DNA of 64,000 bases, taken from Microbulbifer salipaludis (lineage in GTDB: Bacteria; Pseudomonadota; Gammaproteobacteria; Pseudomonadales; Cellvibrionaceae). The notes below the pieces were generated by a model, which was given only the letters and a program-made list of their open reading frames with translations, was not told where the DNA came from and did no database searches. The position numbers were made by a program, and so were the translations under genes. This document shows positions 46,824 to 56,260 of the stretch, piece by piece. Position 1 is the stretch's first letter; every line of letters starts with the position of its first letter. Where the stretch lies: the NCBI RefSeq assembly GCF_017303155.1, contig NZ_JAEKJR010000003.1, positions 248,001-312,000 on the forward strand, given 5' to 3'.

Positions 46824-47237
46824 CGTGGTCCTGAAAATCAGGTTGCCGCAGAAAGCCTGCGAGAAAATTAAACCCGGCCGCGTTATTGGATCTTATCGAT
46901 TCAGCACCGTGCGACCGGTAGGCCTGCCAGTGTCGACTGGCGGGCCTGGAAAACAATTCCTTAGCAGTGTACCGGCTCACAAAACGAGAATCATGTATCA
47001 GCCTCGGTTTTGACGGACAAAAATCACAAAAAATACAAGGACAGACACAGCATTAGCCCCAAGGGGCCACCCGCTCAGAAGCGGCACTTTACGCCGGTTC
47101 ACTGGATCAATACGCCTACCGCATGGGCACAATCTTCACCCCCATAAAAACAAAAAGGGCCGCCAGAGCGACCCTGTAGAATTTTGTTTTAATTTAAGCG
47201 GTAAAAGTACTTTATAAATCCAACCTGAAGCCGAAAT
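46824..47237. other. Intergenic region between diguanylate cyclase and enoyl-CoA hydratase genes
   Basis: About 410 bases with no gene. It must include the promoter of the diguanylate cyclase gene; the hydratase terminator is at 47146-47176. Confidence 0.5.
47146..47176 (-). terminator. Probable intrinsic terminator of the enoyl-CoA hydratase gene
   Basis: On the minus strand, AGGGTCGC pairs with GCGGCCCT around a short loop (one mismatch), followed by a T-rich tract. It is about 60 bases past the stop codon. Weaker than the other terminators here. Confidence 0.55.
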
Positions 47238-48017
47238 CTAGTCGAACTTCGAAAAGTCCGCCGGCCGTTTTTCCATAAACGCGGTCGCCGCCTCACGAAA
47301 CTCTTCCGATTGCAGGCGATTCTGGAAGTGTCCCGCCTCTTCACGAATCACCGCCAGACCGGTTTCCATCGTGCCGTGACGCAACAACTTCTTGGTCAGA
47401 CGCACCGCTTCGGGCGCCTTCTGCGCAAGCTCAACCGCGTACTCGCGCGCACGCCCCAGGGCTTCCCCGGAGTACACCACCTCGTTGCAGATATTCACAT
47501 CGGCGGCGGTCTGGGCGTCAAACTTTTTCCCCAACAGCAGAAGCTCCGAGGCCTTGGCGTGCCCCATGATGCGAGGCAACAGGAAGCTGGAGCCATATTC
47601 GGGGCACAACCCCAGGTTAACGAATGGCATCTGGAACATCGCATCGTCATCGGCGATGGAAAGATCGCAGTGCAGTAGCATCGTCGTTCCGATGCCCACG
47701 GCCGGGCCACTCACTGCGGCAACCAGCGGCTTGGGAAAGTGATACAGCGCAGACATAAACTGAAATACCGGCGAATCTTCTCCCGCTGCGGAGCCGCCGA
47801 GAAAGTCTCCCAGGTCATTGCCGCTGGTAAATACACCGCCGGTGCCGGTGAGGATGACCACGCGCACACCCGGATCACTGGCGGCGCTGTTGAGCAGCTC
47901 GGCCATCGCGGAATACATGGCCATGGTGAGCGCGTTCTTGCGCTCCGGCCTGTTGATGGTGATTTCCAGTACCCGGTCGGATAATTGGGCCTGGATTTCT
48001 GCGCATGTACTCTGCAT
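47238..48017 (-). CDS. Enoyl-CoA hydratase/isomerase family protein
   Basis: 259-residue crotonase-fold enzyme. The oxyanion-hole regions are GGVFTSGNDLGDFLGG and VSGPAVGIGTTMLLHCDLSIAD. In FQMPFVNLGLCPEYGSSFLLPR a Glu is present near the second acidic site of isomerases/hydratases. Absence of a Glu pair in the exact hydratase positions points toward an isomerase-type (PaaG/ECI-like) activity. Exact substrate unknown. ATG 48017 starts MQSTCAEIQAQ. Single gene. Confidence 0.88.
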   Translation of the reverse strand: MQSTCAEIQAQLSDRVLEITINRPERKNALTMAMYSAMAELLNSAASDPGVRVVILTGTGGVFTSGNDLGDFLGGSAAGEDSPVFQFMSALYHFPKPLVAAVSGPAVGIGTTMLLHCDLSIADDDAMFQMPFVNLGLCPEYGSSFLLPRIMGHAKASELLLLGKKFDAQTAADVNICNEVVYSGEALGRAREYAVELAQKAPEAVRLTKKLLRHGTMETGLAVIREEAGHFQNRLQSEEFREAATAFMEKRPADFSKFD

Positions 48018-48330
48018 AGCGGGCTCCGCATTGTGTGGTTATCAGAGATTTTGTTCCGGGAAATACTCTGTGACCCCAAAACGGAATTACGGTCACAACA
48101 AGTTAGTCACTAGTTTAGCCACTCCCTCTTCCGGCACGAGGTCCAATTCGACCAGTTTGGATAACGGATTGTGGGGCTGGCGGCTATTAAGCGGAATTTT
48201 CCAATATAGCCCCCCCAAGCCTTATAATACGGCCACAGTTTTGCCTATTTAAGCAACATCAGAATCCCATCCTTGCGAAAACCGGTATAGAAATTTCGGT
48301 CGCAAAATGAGACAAAGGAATTACCCACAC

Positions 48331-49113
48331 ATGACCGTGACTTACAGCTCCTACCTCAAGGTAGACGACCTGCTGCAGTGCCAGCAACCCCTCTCCGAGG
48401 GCCCGGAGCACGATGAACTGCTGTTCATTGTCATTCACCAGAGCTATGAACTCTGGTTCAAGCAGCTACTCCACGAGCTGGACTTTCTGGTTCGCCTGTT
48501 CAACGCGGGGGAGCGCAACCGCGCACTGCACACCCTGAAACGGATCGACGCTATCTACCGCACGCTGATTCAGCAGGTGGATATCCTCGAAACCCTGACG
48601 CCACTGGAGTTCATGTCGTTCCGCGACCGTTTATCCACCGCCAGTGGCTTCCAGTCGTACCAGTTCCGCGAACTGGAGTTCCTGTATGGCGCCAAGGACG
48701 CTAAAAAGCTGGAAAACTACGCACCCGGCTCCGAGCACTATCTGCGCCTGCAAAAGCGCCTGCAAGCGCCAACGCTGTGGGATGCATTCCTGCAGTTTCT
48801 CGCCCACGAGGGACATGAGATTCCGCCCTCCGTGCTGCAGCGCGACTTCAGCCAGACTGCGGAGCCCTCCCCCGCGGTGCAGAAGGTGCTGATCGATGTT
48901 TACCGGAACGATCCACTGGTCAGCGATATCTGCGAAGCACTGGTGGATATCGACACCTCGCTGCAGCAGTGGCGCTATCGACATGTGAAGATGGTGGAGC
49001 GCACCATTGGCAGCAAGATGGGCACCGGCGGTTCGAGCGGTGTGGGCTACCTCCAGAGCACCCTGTTCAAGCCGGTTTTCCCGGACTTGTGGCACATCCG
49101 CTCGGAATTTTGA
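48331..49113 (+). CDS. kynA: Tryptophan 2,3-dioxygenase
   Basis: 260 residues. Haem enzyme that opens the indole ring of L-tryptophan to give N-formylkynurenine, the first step of the kynurenine pathway. The proximal haem ligand is His218 in RYRHVKMVERTIGSK, with GTGGSSGVGYL after it. LFIVIHQSYELWFKQLLHEL and MSFRDRLSTASGFQSYQFRE form the substrate pocket. ATG 48307 (MRQRNYPH) is also in frame; AAAGGA ten bases before ATG 48331 and family starts favour the shorter form. No other kynurenine gene is adjacent. A bidirectional terminator follows. Confidence 0.95.
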   Translation: MTVTYSSYLKVDDLLQCQQPLSEGPEHDELLFIVIHQSYELWFKQLLHELDFLVRLFNAGERNRALHTLKRIDAIYRTLIQQVDILETLTPLEFMSFRDRLSTASGFQSYQFRELEFLYGAKDAKKLENYAPGSEHYLRLQKRLQAPTLWDAFLQFLAHEGHEIPPSVLQRDFSQTAEPSPAVQKVLIDVYRNDPLVSDICEALVDIDTSLQQWRYRHVKMVERTIGSKMGTGGSSGVGYLQSTLFKPVFPDLWHIRSEF

Positions 49114-49139
49114 GCGGAACAAGCCAATCGACAGACACA

Positions 49140-49168
49140 AAAAAAGCCAGCAATTGCTGGCTTTTTTC
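49140..49168. terminator. Bidirectional intrinsic terminator, kynA / exbD
   Basis: Perfect palindromic stem GCCAGCAA/TTGCTGGC (49146-49161) flanked by A-run and T-run, suitable for both the tryptophan dioxygenase gene and the convergent exbD gene. Confidence 0.92.
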
Positions 49169-49224
49169 TGCAGAGCGGACTCTCGCTAGAACACTGTTCT
49201 AATGCAGCCCGCTTATCTGGCGCG

Positions 49225-49653
49225 TTACTTCTTGTCGTCGAAAGGAACCAGGGATACCTGAATATTCGGGTTCACTTCCTTGGCCGCGTCAGCAATGGTC
49301 ACGTAAGTGTCCGCACTCGACTTGTTGTGCGCACGGATAATCACGATCGCCTGCGGGTTTTCCGCAAACATCTGCGCAATACGGGCACGTACGGCACGGC
49401 TGTCGATGCGGTTCTGACCCATCCAGATCTCATCAGCAGAGTTCACTGTGATCAGGATATTCTGCTTGTCGGGGTCCGGCGGAGTCTGTTCAGTCTGATC
49501 TGGATCAGGCACGTTTACGTCCAGCGCCTTCTCTTTCACGAAGGATGCCGTCACGATAAAGAAGATCAGCATGATAAACACAACGTCCAGCATGGGCGTC
49601 AGGTCAATATCGGCCTTTTCTTCTTCTACGGCCTTACCGCGTCGTCTACTCAT
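49225..49653 (-). CDS. exbD: ExbD/TolR-family biopolymer transporter protein (stand-alone)
   Basis: 142 residues. Cytoplasmic basic/acidic tail, then the single membrane helix IDLTPMLDVVFIMLIFF with the conserved proton-carrying Asp, and a periplasmic ExbD/TolR domain (LDVNVPDPDQ, VIIRAHNKSSADTYVTIADAAKE). ExbD works with ExbB to energise TonB. No exbB or tonB is adjacent on this strand: the next gene upstream is mgsA, about 170 bases away. Its partner must be encoded elsewhere, perhaps as one of several Exb systems. Confidence 0.94.
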   Translation of the reverse strand: MSRRRGKAVEEEKADIDLTPMLDVVFIMLIFFIVTASFVKEKALDVNVPDPDQTEQTPPDPDKQNILITVNSADEIWMGQNRIDSRAVRARIAQMFAENPQAIVIIRAHNKSSADTYVTIADAAKEVNPNIQVSLVPFDDKK

Positions 49654-49820
49654 AAAACACCGTACTGTTTTTCAATTCGAATTCGCCGGACACACCGGTC
49701 TAATCAGGGGGGGAAGATTGCCGGGAAATGGCCATCAATGCAAGTGCAACCTGCGCGCAACAGATATAGTCCTTTAAAATCAACGCGTTAGAGCCGATAC
49801 GGCGCGCAAAAGCTCACAAA

Positions 49821-50291
49821 TCACACAGCCAATTCATCCTTTCGCGCTGCCAGATAGCCTTGATAGTCAGGTATTTGCCGGGGAAAGCTCTGCGCCATCA
49901 GAGCTGACTGGATCATCATATCCGCGCTGCTCGCGTTACACGCCACCGGAATATTCCACACCGCCGCGATACGCAGTAGCGCCTTCACATCCGGATCGTG
50001 GGGCATTGGCTCGAAGGGATCCCAGAAGAAAATCAGGATATCCACTTCCCCCTGGCAGATCTTCGCCCCCAGCTGTTGATCCCCTCCCATCGGGCCACTG
50101 AATAGCTGCTCCACCGGCATACCGGTGGCAGCCTGGATTTTGCTGCCGGTGGTGCCGGTACCCAGTAGTTGATGCTGCTCGAGAATGGCGCGGTGCTTGT
50201 TACACCACTGGATCAATGCCGACTTGCGGTTATCGTGTGCCACCAGGGCAATGCGCTTTTGCGCAGCAATTGGCTGGTCTATGTAATCCAC
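49821..50291 (-). CDS. mgsA: Methylglyoxal synthase
   Basis: 156 residues. Converts dihydroxyacetone phosphate to methylglyoxal and phosphate, a glycolytic bypass used under phosphate limitation. Catalytic positions match E. coli numbering: Asp71 in MGGDQQLGAKI, and His98 and Asp101 in EPMPHDPDVKALLR. The phosphate-binding TGTTGSKI and SGPMGG motifs are intact. ATG 50291 is the start. Monocistronic as far as can be seen. Confidence 0.95.
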   Translation of the reverse strand: MDYIDQPIAAQKRIALVAHDNRKSALIQWCNKHRAILEQHQLLGTGTTGSKIQAATGMPVEQLFSGPMGGDQQLGAKICQGEVDILIFFWDPFEPMPHDPDVKALLRIAAVWNIPVACNASSADMMIQSALMAQSFPRQIPDYQGYLAARKDELAV

Positions 50292-50524
50292 GTGGCCCCC
50301 AGGTGAATAATGGTCAGTTGGTTGGCACCGCCAAACAGGATCAACTCGCCAGCGCGAGTCCTACATCGGGGGTACCGGTGAATTATGCTAAATTCCGCGG
50401 CGGTCATCCATCAACCAATGAATGCGGAAACGCGACTGCACGCGCTTGCCGGTAGAGCGGCGCACACAGGTAGGTATAATCCTGCCCCATTCAATCGCAT
50501 TGCCTACCTTCTATAGGAGTAATT

Positions 50525-50941
50525 ATGAGTGTCGGCGCCTGGGAACCAGAAAACCAAGCCTCCAATGACCAGTCCAGCACCGAGATCGACCGCGCGTTAC
50601 TGGCAAAGATTATCGACATCGTGGGTGAAGATAGCGGCGAAACCGCACCGGACCTGAAGTCCATCGACCAAGAGATTCAGCTTGCCCACTGGCTCGCCGG
50701 TGTGCCAGCTGCCCAGTGGCTCACAGAAGCCGCTCACTGGAACGAAAATCAGGTTTGGGCCTTGATCCGCTTTTTTGCCCTGGCAGAAATGCAGCTGCCA
50801 GACTGGCGGGGAGGCGCGGAATCGCCGGTAATCCCTCTGGCGAAATCCCTACGCCAACGGAAAGCGCCATTGCAGCGAGAGCAGCTGCTGTGGATTCGCC
50901 AGCATTCCGACAACCGCTACCTGCCTTATGGTCCACTGTAA
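50525..50941 (+). CDS. Conserved hypothetical protein
   Basis: 138 residues, soluble, acidic N-terminal 30 residues, then a compact helical region with many Trp (LAHWLAGVPAAQWLTEAAHW, QVWALIRFFALAEMQL). The end is basic and polar (REQLLWIRQHSDNRYLPYGPL). TATAGGAGTAATT gives a strong ribosome site before ATG 50525, supporting a real gene. The Trp/His-rich style is common among small gammaproteobacterial proteins of unknown function. No operon partner. Confidence 0.75.
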   Translation: MSVGAWEPENQASNDQSSTEIDRALLAKIIDIVGEDSGETAPDLKSIDQEIQLAHWLAGVPAAQWLTEAAHWNENQVWALIRFFALAEMQLPDWRGGAESPVIPLAKSLRQRKAPLQREQLLWIRQHSDNRYLPYGPL

Positions 50942-51103
50942 GTCGTTGCCCAACACACGCTTGCAAGGTGCCATTCCCGCACGCTAAGCCCCTGAAAAGT
51001 TTCACAAAATGACGCGGTGGGCCTGCCCACTGCGCCAGCCTCTGCCATCGGTGATGAATAGAACCTGCGGGAGAAAGCTGACCCCGTACACGCACCGCGG
51101 CAA

Positions 51104-51976
51104 TCAGTCTTCGACGCGAGACAACTGGCTGCGCAAAGTTTCCACCTGTACGGGAACCCGGTAGTTCATCGCCAAATCACGCCACAGAATGTATCCGTCT
51201 GCGTCCAGTAACCAGGCGCTCGGGCGCACTGCATGTGTGCGGCGCTCCGGCTGACGGAAAGCATGCCGTAAAAACGGTGCAGCGGAGTCAGCGATAAATC
51301 CTTGTGCGTTGGTTGCGGCCGTATCCAATTGCTCCAACCGGCAGTCCTCACTGGCAAGTGCGGCAACCTCAGCAGCAAGAGATGCGGGCCAACAGGCCGG
51401 CGATTGCCCACTTAACAGCAGCATGCCCATGTTGCGCCGCGCGAGTTCCGGCATCAGCGCATGCAGCTGATGGAGCTGCCGCCGACTGGCTGCACAAAAG
51501 GCACCGCGCAGGAATACCACAAGCACCCCGCGCAGACGCCGGGTGGAACAGAATTGTCCAGCTACCCATTTTTCCCCTCCAGCGAAAGCGAGTGGGGGAA
51601 ACATGTCATCCACCCCAGGCATTTGCGGATGCGTCACTGCGCTCAAGTGATAGAGGTAAACGAGCAGCACAAACAGATTGGTAATCGCCAGATAAATCGG
51701 CAAACCGCGCGTTGCATCCGTCAGCAATACGATCGCCAACCCCGCCAGCACACCAAATAGCGCACCTGACTCTCGTAAATCACCGGCAATTTTTTCCGGG
51801 TATTGGTAACGCAATAGCATCCAAACCGGCAGTGCCCAGGCGTTAATAAATAACCCTACCCAGGCCAATATAGAATTACCGCCATAGCCACTCGCGATTG
51901 CGAAAATAGCCCCCGCCCCACAGAACAAAAGCCACAAAAACGCGATAAACGTAAAAAAAACCTTAAATTTATTCAT
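51104..51976 (-). CDS. Membrane protein with redoxin (AhpC/TSA-like) domain, CxxS-less active site
   Basis: 290 residues. The first half has four membrane helices (about 5-30, 35-55, 70-90 and 98-115). The second half (about 125-285) follows the peroxiredoxin-like pattern: VAGQFCSTRRLRGVLVVFLRGAFCAASRRQLHQLHAL, in which a Cys occupies the position of the peroxidatic residue in the FLRGxFCxxSR motif, then ELARRNMGMLLLSGQSP. This is the fold of bacterial membrane-bound redoxins of unknown substrate. ATG 51976. Convergent with the hypothetical gene at 50525. Confidence 0.75.
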   Translation of the reverse strand: MNKFKVFFTFIAFLWLLFCGAGAIFAIASGYGGNSILAWVGLFINAWALPVWMLLRYQYPEKIAGDLRESGALFGVLAGLAIVLLTDATRGLPIYLAITNLFVLLVYLYHLSAVTHPQMPGVDDMFPPLAFAGGEKWVAGQFCSTRRLRGVLVVFLRGAFCAASRRQLHQLHALMPELARRNMGMLLLSGQSPACWPASLAAEVAALASEDCRLEQLDTAATNAQGFIADSAAPFLRHAFRQPERRTHAVRPSAWLLDADGYILWRDLAMNYRVPVQVETLRSQLSRVED

Positions 51977-52099
51977 TAGAGAGTAAAAACGCCCTTAAAA
52001 CACTTGCATTCAAGTATATAAATAAGCTGCAATTAGCGCGATGAATTCCACTCATCCAAAATAACACCTAAATACTAAATTTAGACACAGGGATATTTT

Positions 52100-52963
52100 A
52101 TGGCCGCACGTAAAAAAGCCACTGCTAAAAAAGTGAGCGCCGTAGCGAAGTTGGAAGCGGAGCTCGCCTCACTGAAGAGCCAGCTCGAAAAAGCACGCAG
52201 CACTCAGGAAGCCACTGCACAGAAGGAAGCCGAAAAAGCTGCCAAGGAAGCCGATAAGGCCGCCAAAAAAGCCCAGGCTGCTGCCGCCAAGGTAAAAGCC
52301 GCGCGCGCAAAGAAGAAATCTGCCGCTCAGCAGAAGCAGCTGAAAGCTGCTCAGACCGCCGCAGCTGCAGCCAAGAAGGCCGCTACTGCCGCCAAAGCTA
52401 CCGCTGCCGATGCCAAATCCAAGCTGGCCACCATCAGTTCCGAAAACGCACTGGCCGTCAAAGTCGCCAAGGCAGTAGCCAAGGAAGAGGCCACCATTAC
52501 CAAGAAGCTGGCCGCTGCTGAGAAGAAGAAAGCCGCTGCCGCTGCCAAGAAAGCGGCTGCCGCTGCGAAGAAGAAGGCTGCTGCCGAGAAGAAAAAAGCG
52601 GCTGCCGCTGCTAAGAAAGCCGCTGCTGCCGCCAAGAAGAAGGCCGCTGCCGCCAAGAAGAAGGCTGCCGCTGCCGCCAAGAAGAAAGCCGCTGCTGAGA
52701 AGAAGAAAGCTGCTGCTGCAAAGAAAAAGGCCGCTGAAAAGGCCAAGAAAGCCGCTGCCAAGGCTAAGGCCAAGGCAAAAGCTGCAACCAAGAAGAAGCC
52801 CGGCCGTCCGGCCAAGAAGACTGCCGCTAAAGCTGCAGCCAAGAAGCCTGGCCGTCCAGCCAAGTCTGCGGCAGCCAAGAAAAAGCCAGGCCGCCCGGCC
52901 AAGTCTTCCGCTGCCAAGAAAGCGCCTGGTCGTCGCGGTCGCCCGCCGAAGGCAAAATCCTAA
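52100..52963 (+). CDS. Lys/Ala-rich histone H1-like protein (AlgP-like) with AT-hook-like end
   Basis: 287 residues, over half Lys and Ala. An N-terminal coiled coil (KLEAELASLKSQLEKARS) is followed by a long (A/K)-repeat region (about 130-235) of KKAAAAAKKKAAAEKKK type. The C-terminus has four related KPGRPAK motifs (about 233-285), like AT-hooks of AlgP/AlgR3 in Pseudomonas. AlgP is a histone-like regulator. DNA binding through charge and GRP cores is expected; target genes unknown. ATG 52100 is preceded by CAGGGATATTTT. The repeat makes the gene prone to length variation. Terminator directly downstream. Confidence 0.85.
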   Translation: MAARKKATAKKVSAVAKLEAELASLKSQLEKARSTQEATAQKEAEKAAKEADKAAKKAQAAAAKVKAARAKKKSAAQQKQLKAAQTAAAAAKKAATAAKATAADAKSKLATISSENALAVKVAKAVAKEEATITKKLAAAEKKKAAAAAKKAAAAAKKKAAAEKKKAAAAAKKAAAAAKKKAAAAKKKAAAAAKKKAAAEKKKAAAAKKKAAEKAKKAAAKAKAKAKAATKKKPGRPAKKTAAKAAAKKPGRPAKSAAAKKKPGRPAKSSAAKKAPGRRGRPPKAKS

Positions 52964-52988
52964 GCGGATATTTCCAGCACCTGGAACG

Positions 52989-53016
52989 AAAAAACCCCGG
53001 CTCGCCGGGGTTTTTT
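52989..53016 (+). terminator. Intrinsic terminator of the AlgP-like gene
   Basis: CCCCGG (52995-53000) CTCG CCGGGG (53005-53010), flanked by six A and six T that extend the stem and supply the T-run. Confidence 0.92.
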
Positions 53017-53098
53017 CGTTTTCAGTCACTGCTTCAGGTGTTTCTCTGAAGCGTTGGGTGGGCTCAACATTCCCTGCCCTGCCCCTACTTCAATGTTT

Positions 53099-56000
53099 TC
53101 AGCCCTCTCTTGCTGTGCGAAACCGCTCCGGCATTGCCCGCTGCAACCGCTGCTGTAGCGAGGATGGCAACGCCAGCATCACCGGGGTCACAATCAGCGT
53201 TAACAGGGTAGAAAAGGTCAGCCCGTACACAATGGCGCTGGCGAGTTTCACCCAGAAAGAAGCGATCACCCCGTTAACCACAACGGTGCGGCCCACCATA
53301 TCCACGCTCGCCCCCAACGCCAGGGGTAGCAGGCCGAGAATTGTGGTGGCCGTGGTCAAAAATACCGGTCTCAAGCGCTGTGCTGCCGCTTTCACCGCAG
53401 CTGCACTCTGACTCAACTCCGGTTCAGCTTTGCGCACATAGTTGTAGGTGTCGATCAACACGATGTTGTTGTTCACCACAATACCCGCCAGTGCCACGAT
53501 CCCCACGCCCGTCATAATGACACTGAAGGTACTCTGGGTGAGGGTCAGCCCCAGCATGACACCGGCGGTGGACATGATTACGGAAGAGAGAATCAGCGCA
53601 GACTGGTAAAAGCTGTTGAACTGGGTCACCAGCAGGATGAACATCAGGAACAGCGACAACAGGAAGGCGCCGAGCAGGAACGTCAACGACTCATTCTGGT
53701 CCTCATCGGCACCACGGAACAGGAGCTCCACCTGGTCGTCTACCGGGTTCTCCGCCAGCCACTGCCGAATCTCCCGCACTTTGTCATCCGCCAGTACACC
53801 ATCTTCCACATCGGCCTTGACCTGCATCCGCGTAATACCATCGATGCGTTCTATCTTGTCCACCTTGGGGCCGGCATGGGTGGAAACAAAGCTACTGACC
53901 GGCACCGCACCGTTGGGCGTATTCACCTTAAGCTCGTCGAGCGCCGTGATCCCCCGTGCATGCTCCGGATAGCGAATGCGGATGTCGACCTCCTCATCGG
54001 AGTCATCCGGGCGGTACTCGGCCATTATTACCCCGTTGGTCACCAGCTGAACGGCGCGCCCCACACCAGTGAGATCCGCCCCGTAGAGTGCGGCCTTGGC
54101 CCGGTCCACCTTTACCTCCCATTCAATACCCGGCAGCGGCGCCGTGTTCACGATGTCGCGCAATCCGCCGAATTCACTCACCATGGCACGGTGCAGGCGC
54201 CAGGTTTCCGCGAGCAGTTGGTCGTAGTCGCGGCTGCGCAACTCCAGAACAATATCCTTGCCAACCGGCGGTCCGCCCTCAAACGCGTTGGCCGTGGTTT
54301 TGATGCCGGCAAAATTCGCAGTGCTTTTGCGGATATCGGCAAATATCTCTTTGCTTTTGCGCTCCCGCTCCATCGACGGCAGTAACTCCACCAGCAGGTT
54401 GGCAATCTGGTCCGGGGACTTTTCCGAGTTACCGGAAATACCACCGGAGCCAATCGCCGAGTACACCACGCGAACCTCCGGCACCCCCATGACCGCCGCT
54501 TCCACCTGGGACACCAGCGCTTTCTTTTCCTCCATGGAGAGGTTGCCCTGCGCCCGAACCTCGACGTTGCCGTATTGCTCTTCAGTATCCGTGAAAAACT
54601 CCACCCCGGGGTTGAAGACATTGAAGGCAACAAAAATCCCCACCAAGGTCAGGATGGTCGCGCAAAAGGAAGTGATCGGGCGACGCACAACCGGGTCGAG
54701 CAGGCGCGCATAGAGCCCGGTAATACCGCTCAGCCCCTTGGGGTCACCGGACTCAAGCTGCTTGAGATGTTGCTGATCCGCCAGGTCCACCCCGGACTTG
54801 CCAAACACCGAGCCCAGCACGGGGGCAAAAAACAGGGCGTACACCAGTGAGCCCGCCAGCACCGCAAACACGGTCACCGGCAGGTAACGCATGAAGTCAC
54901 CGACCACGCCCGGCCAGAAGATAATCGGCAAGAAGGCGGCGAGCGTGGTGCCAGTAGAAGCCACCACCGGCCAGAACATACGGCGCACAGCAATCGAATA
55001 GGCAACCCGTGCGGACAACCCCTCGGCCATTTTGCGATCGGCAAATTCGGTAATCACAATGGAGCCATCGATGAGCATGCCGAGCGCCAGCAACATGCCG
55101 AACATCACCATGAAGTTGAAGGAGTAACCCAGATACCAGGCGATGATGGCACCAAACAACAGCGAAAATGGAATGCCAAACCCCACCAGCAACCCGGAGC
55201 GAAAGCCCAGTGCCGCGACCACAATAATCATCACCAGCAGCATCGCGGTGAGAATATTGCCTTCCATTTCGCTGACCATATCCCGCGCAACCTGCGACTG
55301 GTCAAACACGAAGTCCACCTGAACGCCCCGCGGAAGGTACTGCCGCTCGGCATTGACCACGTCGCGGACAGTATCGGCAAGCGCCACCGAACTGGCACCG
55401 GTGCGTTTTTCCACATTGATGGCCAGTCCCGGGCGCCCATTCACGCTGGTGTAAGTGGTTGCATCTTTAAAGGTGCGACGGATATCCGTTACCTGCCCCA
55501 GGGTCACAACACCGTCATCGGAGCGCTTCAGCGGGATTTGATACACATCCTCAGCGGATTCGATCAGGCCCGGCACCTTGACGGAGAAACGGCCCTTGCT
55601 CACATCCATTTCACCGGCGGGGATCAGCAAATTATTGCCCAGCACCGCATTGATCAGTTCGCCGCTGGTAATCTGGTAGTGCTCCAGACGCACCGGATCG
55701 ATGGTCGCTTCAACGACCTCCTCCCGATTGCCATTGATCTCCGCGCTCAATACTTCGCTGATATTTTCAATTTTGCGCTGCAGAGCCTGGGCGCTGCGCA
55801 GCATCTCGCGCTCACTAACGCCCTCCCCTGCCAGAGTGACCACAATCGTGGGGAAAGGCTGTGCCGAGGCCTCCTCGACAATGGGCTCTTCCGCGCCCCT
55901 CGGCAACTCGGCTTTCGCCCGGTCCACCGCGTTGCGCGCCTCGTCCACGGCGAGGTCAATGTCCAGCGCCGAGTCAAACTCGATCACCAGATACACCAAC

Positions 56001-56260
56001 CCCTCGCGGGCCGTGGCCATCACCTCCTTCACACCTTCGAGTGCCCGAATTTCCTGTTCCAGGGGGCGGATCAGCAGACGTACGCCGTCTTCCGGCGAGA
56101 TTCCCTCGTGCATCACCTGCACAATAACGATGGGCGGATTGACCTCCGGGCTGGATTCCACCGTCATGGCACCGCGCGCGGCAATGCCCATGATGACAAT
56201 CAGCAACATCAGGCTGATGCTGCTGCGAAAGCGGTTAACCGCGCTCTCAAGCAACTTCAT
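53099..56260 (-). CDS. RND-family efflux transporter permease subunit
   Basis: 1053 residues, full length for AcrB/MdtB-type RND pumps. Twelve membrane helices and two large periplasmic loops are laid out as expected. Helix 4 contains LALGMLIDGSIVITEF, with one Asp in place of the DD pair of AcrB-type proton sites, as seen in several uncharacterised RND branches. The other signatures, FGIPFSLLFGAIIAWYLGYSFN and GVGIVALAGIVVNNNIVLIDTY, are intact. It uses proton motive force to expel small molecules. ATG 56260 overlaps the stop of the upstream fusion-protein gene. No outer-membrane channel gene is next to it. Confidence 0.93.
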   Translation of the reverse strand: MKLLESAVNRFRSSISLMLLIVIMGIAARGAMTVESSPEVNPPIVIVQVMHEGISPEDGVRLLIRPLEQEIRALEGVKEVMATAREGLVYLVIEFDSALDIDLAVDEARNAVDRAKAELPRGAEEPIVEEASAQPFPTIVVTLAGEGVSEREMLRSAQALQRKIENISEVLSAEINGNREEVVEATIDPVRLEHYQITSGELINAVLGNNLLIPAGEMDVSKGRFSVKVPGLIESAEDVYQIPLKRSDDGVVTLGQVTDIRRTFKDATTYTSVNGRPGLAINVEKRTGASSVALADTVRDVVNAERQYLPRGVQVDFVFDQSQVARDMVSEMEGNILTAMLLVMIIVVAALGFRSGLLVGFGIPFSLLFGAIIAWYLGYSFNFMVMFGMLLALGMLIDGSIVITEFADRKMAEGLSARVAYSIAVRRMFWPVVASTGTTLAAFLPIIFWPGVVGDFMRYLPVTVFAVLAGSLVYALFFAPVLGSVFGKSGVDLADQQHLKQLESGDPKGLSGITGLYARLLDPVVRRPITSFCATILTLVGIFVAFNVFNPGVEFFTDTEEQYGNVEVRAQGNLSMEEKKALVSQVEAAVMGVPEVRVVYSAIGSGGISGNSEKSPDQIANLLVELLPSMERERKSKEIFADIRKSTANFAGIKTTANAFEGGPPVGKDIVLELRSRDYDQLLAETWRLHRAMVSEFGGLRDIVNTAPLPGIEWEVKVDRAKAALYGADLTGVGRAVQLVTNGVIMAEYRPDDSDEEVDIRIRYPEHARGITALDELKVNTPNGAVPVSSFVSTHAGPKVDKIERIDGITRMQVKADVEDGVLADDKVREIRQWLAENPVDDQVELLFRGADEDQNESLTFLLGAFLLSLFLMFILLVTQFNSFYQSALILSSVIMSTAGVMLGLTLTQSTFSVIMTGVGIVALAGIVVNNNIVLIDTYNYVRKAEPELSQSAAAVKAAAQRLRPVFLTTATTILGLLPLALGASVDMVGRTVVVNGVIASFWVKLASAIVYGLTFSTLLTLIVTPVMLALPSSLQQRLQRAMPERFRTAREG

